DNA of 64,000 nucleotides from contig BAAHQB010000010.1 in assembly GCA_054601695.1 (NCBI GenBank), positions 1,178,001 to 1,242,000 on the forward strand. Reading direction: 5' to 3'. The translations under genes were made by a program, and so were the position numbers. This document shows positions 1 through 64,000 of this stretch, piece after piece. Origin of the DNA: Amorphochlora amoebiformis (Eukaryota; Cercozoa; Chlorarachniophyceae). How positions within the stretch are numbered: position 1 is the stretch's first letter; each line of letters begins with the position of its first letter. Below the pieces are notes generated by a model, which saw only the letters and a list, made by a program, of their open reading frames with translations, was not told the DNA's origin and did no database searches.

Positions 1-47
1 TATATATATATAGAATAAAATATACAATATATAATATGTATATATAC

Positions 48-90
<43 letters not shown>

Positions 91-102
91 ATATTTTTAT
101 GA

Positions 103-36635
<36,533 letters not shown>

Positions 36636-37050
36636 ATTCGGTCTTTCCAGAAATATTGGTTGGCTGTCGTCAACAGATTCTAGACTCGGGGAACAGTGCT
36701 ACTCTCGTCAAGAGCAGAAACCGAAGTTACTTCCAAGGCCGACTGAGTCATGAAGGGCATCGATTATAAGAAACAACCGTTACAAGTAGCGTAGACGCAT
36801 ATGAATCCAGTGACTATTTGAAATATAGTACGAGGAATTTGCAAATTGATAATAAATCATGACGGCTCTATCTACTAGATCTATTCTGTGGACTCTCTTC
36901 ATGTGTATCTGGTTTATACTGATGAATGTTATTAGTATTCTACATCTGGTGTCTAGTTTTGAGTGTGTATCTAGTATATGTATCATGTAACGATTGAACA
37001 GTAACTTTAGTTCGCTAAGTACGCGTACTTACTTATCTCTAGGAAGAAAA
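36636..37050. other. Intergenic region, 3' flank of the large gene
   Basis: About 415 bp of non-repetitive AT-rich sequence with a possible polyadenylation signal AATAAA at 36851-36856. No coding island seen; the next ATG in a signal-like context starts the following gene at 37051. Confidence 0.6.
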
Positions 37051-41284
<4,234 letters not shown>

Positions 41285-41436
41285 CTGCACAAAACCTTAA
41301 TAATTGTTTTTGTTTTGAAGGAAAGCAAAACAACTAATTGGAAAAAAAATTCAAAAATTAAAAAAATTTAAAAAAAGGGGATTTAGACTGAGCGAAAAAT
41401 TAAAAAATAAAAAAGGGATTTAGACTGAGCGAAAAA

Positions 41437-58831
<17,395 letters not shown>

Positions 58832-58894
58832 TCCAGACCAGAATAATCCCAATTTCGAGAGAAATATAGGGCTTAGGGTTGGTGTAGATATCGG

Positions 58895-59750
<856 letters not shown>

Positions 59751-60843
59751 CTCCACATATACACATGTAAAAATTTCATGATCCGATGGGCACAAGATAT
59801 AAAATTCTCATATTCTATTCGAATAGATAGATGCTCGAAGGTACGTGAGCTGACGTCGTAACATAAGGGTGCTAAATATTACCGGATTCGTGACGACAAA
59901 TGATCTCGACTCTACCTGAAGAGGTTGATGGGTTCCAGAAATGAGACAATGTCGAATTGTTTGGTCAATTGATATTATTTTTTTATCATTGTTTTGACGA
60001 GAAGGAAAACAGGGGTTTGTGTGAGTCCAGACGTTGTCGAGAGGCGAGGCCATCAAGCGGGTACGATAGATCGGTTCTGAACGGTCGCATAAAAGCACAT
60101 AACACACATTTTTGTTTTGTTTTTTTGGGGAAATTCAAAGTGCAGAGAGAAGTGACGAAATTCGACCAACTTGACAATGTTTTTCGAACACCTCTTGACG
60201 GCGACACGACTCCCAAACAGGCGGCCAGACTAAACACAACGACCGTCATTCCACGTCGCAACCATACCCTCCTGTTGGTTCGAGAAACTCGCTCCAACCC
60301 GCCAAATCCAGTAGCCTCGTGTACTTCCACGACTGTATGACAGCGTTTCAGTCAGGTACAACAAGCTAAGTTTGTCCAATTCGACAGATATTCCAGCCGT
60401 ACGAACGACCCAGCTGGGGTGGGCACGTGAAAGGGGGGGGGGGGGGTTAAAATTGGGCAAGAAAAGAGAAAGGCGATTTGCGGATTCGATGGCTGAATAT
60501 CTCAGAGTTTCGAGGATGGTATCATGAAATTTTCAGTCGTTAGGAAGAAAATCACAGTCGCACAAGTGGTCCTATGATGAGTTGACATGCGGTGAGGGTG
60601 AGATGAAGAAAAAGGCAACATCTTTGCGTGCTTCGGACCTCGCATGCGATATGCGGAGACCGGAATCCAACCGACTTTTGAGAATTCGGCGTTATACGGG
60701 TTATTAAGATATCTATTATCAATATCTAAGTATAACTATTATTAGGTATATAGATATCTATCAGGGATATGTTGATATCCTGCGTTAGATATTTGATTGA
60801 AAACGAAACGTAACGTGAAGTAATGGAGTGAGCATGTAACATT
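59751..60843. other. Divergent intergenic region between CobW and DUF2135 genes
   Basis: About 1.1 kb of non-repetitive, more balanced sequence, containing a run of 14 G at 60433. ORFs of 76-127 codons exist on both strands (59957-60340 +, 59986-60330 -) but overlap each other and show no recognisable motif. It probably holds the promoter of one or both divergent genes; I see no specific site. Confidence 0.6.
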
Positions 60844-62487
60844 ATGCGTTGTCACGCTACAGATCGTGACATATCCCCATGTAACGACGATAAGGCCTTT
60901 CCCTGCCTCGCTCGCGACAGATCTTCTACTGCCGAAGGAGATGGAGAGTCGAACTTTCGTGATGGTTGTCAAATATCAAACAACATGTCTGGATACGCCG
61001 AGATCGAACGCCGACGCCACCGCGAGGGCGCCCAAGACGGGAAGCTGTCCATCTCGCTCATGTGGAACGACATTGCAGACATGGCCATCCACTGTCACGC
61101 ACCATCAGGAGAAGTCATTTGCTGGACGAATATGAGGTCCAAGTGCGGGGGACGCCAGGATGTTGATATGAACATCAGCCCACACAAGGCGTCGACCGAG
61201 CCTGTTGAGAACATCTTTTGGAATAGCCCTCCGCTCGGCACGTACAAGGTCGAGGTACTCAATTTTCGAACCCACGTCTACGGCGCCTACAAGGACCCCT
61301 TCCGTAAGATAAACTTCCGAGTCCTCCTCAAGCGTTCGGGACAGCCGTTGGAGACTTTTGTCGGTAGCGTTGGGCCTCGCGAGCGCAAGACATGTATGAT
61401 TTTCGACCTACACCCGGCGGGAGGCGGGATTAAATTTGGAGGACCCACATTCATCGACCCCCGAGCTCCCAACGTTGCTGGCCTGCCTCTGAAATATCCG
61501 GTGCGTCATGTGGGTGGAACGAAAGGGGGTCTCAAGGGGTCCACGAGCCGCGAAGCAAACTCCCAGTTGTCTACCCCGTTAGTGTTAAGCACAGTCAGTC
61601 GCCGCACGGTGCGGCCCAGCAGCATGAAGAAATCGAAGAAATCAAAGAAACCGAAGAAACAGAGCAGCAAGCGTAATCCATACTCCAAACCGCAACCGCC
61701 CGCTTGGTACTTCGCTTCAGCATCGGGCGATCGAAAGTCCTCTCGCCTGGCCAAGGTGCGAGAACTATTGAGAAAGAGTGGCGTCAAGCCCAGGGTTCTT
61801 AAAAGGGCAGCTAAAAAGATCCTTAACAAATCCAAAACCAGGCGAGGCCAACGTCCTGGGCTTCGTTCGTGGGGGCAACCCAAGAAAATTGCAAACACAA
61901 CAGTTATGGATGTGGTCGCCGGGACTGCTACCTCAACCGCTCCCATCCTGGCCCCACCCCAAACTACCGAAAAGGATTTTAACGCAGTCGAGCCAGTCGT
62001 TGAGCCAGTCGTTGAGCCGGTCGTTGAGCCAGTCGCTGGCTCAACGGATCCAGACGTCGAGCCAATCGTCGAGCCAGTCGTCGAGCCAGTCGTCGAGCCA
62101 GTCGTGGAGGAGCCAGTCGAGCCCGAATTACCCGTCGCGTCAGTGGACCTTGAACTCGAACCCATGGAAGAGGAGGACAAACCCCATGACAGCCGGGAGG
62201 ATAACAAAATGGTCATGAACCAGATCATGTTTGGGAAATCATTCCTCAAGCTCCCCAAGACCCCTCGTCTTGCCCGAAATGAGATGAAACGACTGTTTGG
62301 CAAGTTTTCGCAAGATGACGAAGGAATATCGAGGAGCGGGTTCAAGGAACTTCTGAGGACCGAGGGAAGGCGACCAAAGGCCAGTATTCTCAACTCGATC
62401 TGGTCTAGCCTGGATCAGGATGGGAATGGGAGGGTGGAGTTTGCTGAGTTCGCTGATTGTCTCAGCGTACTCAGCCAGGGCGCGTGA
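60844..62487 (+). CDS. DUF2135-like domain protein with C-terminal EF-hand, intronless
   Basis: A 547-codon uninterrupted ORF with balanced base composition, unlike the rest of the window. Residues about 66-190 (LSISLMWNDIADMAIHC, HAPSGEVICW, GGRQDVDMN, PVENIFWNSPPLGTYKVEV) follow the DUF2135/YfaP pattern: a tryptophan strand, P-x-G-x-x-I, GG-x-x-DVD, then PVENI-W and GTYKV-V. Next comes a lysine-rich basic region (about 258-275), a low-complexity tandem VEPV repeat (about 380-430, DNA 61990-62112), then one degenerate and one canonical EF-hand (DQDGNGRVEFAEF, from about residue 524). The role is unknown; the EF-hand suggests calcium control. Start ATG 60844 is the longest; ATG 60985 (MSGYAEIERRR) is an alternative that keeps every domain. 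It is divergent from the CobW gene. Confidence 0.88.
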   Translation: MRCHATDRDISPCNDDKAFPCLARDRSSTAEGDGESNFRDGCQISNNMSGYAEIERRRHREGAQDGKLSISLMWNDIADMAIHCHAPSGEVICWTNMRSKCGGRQDVDMNISPHKASTEPVENIFWNSPPLGTYKVEVLNFRTHVYGAYKDPFRKINFRVLLKRSGQPLETFVGSVGPRERKTCMIFDLHPAGGGIKFGGPTFIDPRAPNVAGLPLKYPVRHVGGTKGGLKGSTSREANSQLSTPLVLSTVSRRTVRPSSMKKSKKSKKPKKQSSKRNPYSKPQPPAWYFASASGDRKSSRLAKVRELLRKSGVKPRVLKRAAKKILNKSKTRRGQRPGLRSWGQPKKIANTTVMDVVAGTATSTAPILAPPQTTEKDFNAVEPVVEPVVEPVVEPVAGSTDPDVEPIVEPVVEPVVEPVVEEPVEPELPVASVDLELEPMEEEDKPHDSREDNKMVMNQIMFGKSFLKLPKTPRLARNEMKRLFGKFSQDDEGISRSGFKELLRTEGRRPKASILNSIWSSLDQDGNGRVEFAEFADCLSVLSQGA

Positions 62488-62834
62488 GATGGCTGCGGTG
62501 TAGTTGTAAATGTAGTTGTAAATTCATTTTCCCAATTTAAATTGTTCGATTATTGCTTTCCTAAATGAGTAAACTTTAGCCAATGTTTGATTATCTGTGA
62601 TGTACTTGTTCCTAGTAATATCTACCAATATTATCCATGTATACTAGATATAAATTGATACATCATTGTATACGTAGTCATACTAGGCATAAATCATTGA
62701 AATAATGTCATATTAATTATAACGTTGATTGGTTTTTTTTTTATCATAATTTTTTAACTAAGATTCTGTGTCAGACATATCGATCAAGATTAACGTATAC
62801 GTAGCAAATATTTACAATGTATTATATATATATA

Positions 62835-62877
<43 letters not shown>

Positions 62878-62955
62878 ATATATATAATATATATGATATT
62901 GTGCATGTACTAGAATATATACATATATGATAATACTAGTAATATATCATATATA

Positions 62956-62995
<40 letters not shown>

Positions 62996-63504
62996 GACGG
63001 CAACGTTGACCGAAACGGGGTTTCATTGCCATATTCGCTAGTAAAAATACTGCATTTTTACCAAATTAAATTGCATTTTTATCAAATTAGTGTGCCGGGT
63101 GTCTTTGAACAAGGTGATTGCGAAGCGTTGGGGTTTTCATGTTTTAGTGCGTCTGTGTGAGTTATGAGTCGGTTGGAGGCCTTGGTAGCGGATATGCAAG
63201 TGTAATATTATAGCGGCCTAAATTTACACGTGTGGAGAGTCGACACTCATACAGCTGAGGCCCCTCCCTTATTCTGACTGACAAATTAAATTTTTTTTTT
63301 CAATATTTTCCATAAAACACTTGCGGTTGGTAGGTTTACATGAACGTACGCGGTAATACATGTAATTTATAGTAAAACCAGGGGGAGCGTTTGTGTATCC
63401 TGGTCAAATCGCTCATTCCATTGCCGACTTTTTAATATTTTTATAAAAAGTAAACATTGGGCCGGGTCACACCCACAATACGTGACCAGCCTGGGTGACT
63501 CCCG
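62488..63504. other. Intergenic region
   Basis: AT-rich 3' flank of the DUF2135 gene, two short (TA)n tracts (62823-62895 and 62957-62992), then about 500 bp of ordinary sequence leading to ATG 63505. No coding island I can support. Confidence 0.6.
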
Positions 63505-63732
63505 ATGGACTCGAAATCGACCAGCACGACCGCCGCGACTACTGCGGCCAATCTACGCCCCGAGGTCAGAATTTTCCTCAAATTCAAGATTTCTAGACGT
63601 AAATGCTGGAAAATATCGAGAAAATTCTGGGAAATATCCTGATTTCGCTGTGTTGTGTCCAAAAAGTCTCCGGTCTCGAATGATGAGAATGACGTTACCG
63701 TCGTCGCCGACACAGTCACGGAGCAGACCAAG
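63505..63732 (+). CDS. Start of an unknown gene, first two exons (continues beyond window)
   Basis: Exon 1, 63505-63564, starts MDSKSTSTTAATTAANLRPE and ends CCCGAG|gtcaga. Exon 2, 63667-63732, follows a 102 nt ordinary intron ending ccaaaaag and reads SPVSNDENDVTVVADTV then TEQTK, ending AAG|gtcggg. Both are whole-codon exons, so the phase is kept. The product begins Ser/Thr/Ala-rich, then acidic, and is probably disordered; no family can be named. The second intron contains a run of about 15 G from 63747 and then enters (TA)n from about 63865. Confidence 0.6.
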
Positions 63733-63862
63733 GTCGGGGCGGGAAATGGGGGGGGGGGGGGGCTTCAGTCGTTTTTCTTTTCTTTTTTCTCTTTTGTGAA
63801 TGGGGTAATGTGGATTTACGAGATTGAAGGTTGCCTCTGTTGAGATATGTTCGTTTGTTATG

Positions 63863-63917
<55 letters not shown>

Positions 63918-64000
63918 CATATATATACACATATACACATATGTATTTACATACACATAGATATAATATCTATATCTATATATACACATATACATACATA

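Noticed and set aside
59957-60340. ORFs of 114-127 codons on both strands in the divergent intergenic region
   Set aside because: They overlap antisense to each other, show no motif, low hydrophobic order and no splice partner.
61506-62393. 295-codon minus-strand ORF
   Set aside because: Antisense shadow of the DUF2135/EF-hand gene (STTGSTTGS is the reverse of the VEPV repeat).

Overview
This is eukaryotic nuclear DNA, probably from a single-celled eukaryote (protist or alga) that I cannot name. Genes are split by GT-AG introns, all three standard stop codons are used, and intron repeats are TTAGGG/CCCTAA. Most of the 64 kb is (TA)n with (CT)n/(GA)n blocks and interstitial telomere-type arrays. 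Nearly every long computed ORF is translated TA or CT repeat (runs of YIYI or SLSL) and is not a gene. Real coding sequence sits in short non-repetitive islands of 7 to 250 bp bounded by AG and GT. I read these islands by hand and chained them by splice phase.

Layout. (1) About 55 small exons on the + strand, 132 to 36635, keep reading phase from island to island and may form one very large gene. It reads as a thioredoxin-like (PDI b'-type) segment, then an EF-hand, then a long multi-span membrane protein. Its 5' end lies outside the window, and it could be two or more genes. (2) A smaller + strand membrane-protein gene runs from 37051 to 41284. (3) Convergent with it on the - strand, 58831 down to about 41437, is a CobW/ZNG1-type GTP-dependent zinc metallochaperone in about 24 exons, including 7, 10, 14 and 16 nt microexons. 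All family motifs are present: GFLGAGKTT, NEFGE, CVCC, ETTGLADP, NKLDL and a histidine-rich loop. (4) After a roughly 2 kb divergent intergenic region, an uninterrupted + strand gene (60844-62487) encodes a DUF2135-like domain with a C-terminal EF-hand. (5) The first two exons of another + strand gene start at 63505.

The most striking feature is a repeated architecture I call half-exon arrays. Beside many exons there are tandem copies of one exon edge with its splice site, each truncated at the same point and fused to (TA)n. With one exception, copies carrying the acceptor and exon start lie upstream of the exon, and copies carrying the exon end and donor lie downstream, on both strands. The telomere-type arrays are also inside introns, and some include the same kind of exon-edge copies.

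Limits: exon calls are manual, without RNA or homology searches. The CobW gene, the DUF2135/EF-hand gene and the array structure are the firmest. The unity of the 36 kb membrane-protein gene and several of its smallest exons are inference.
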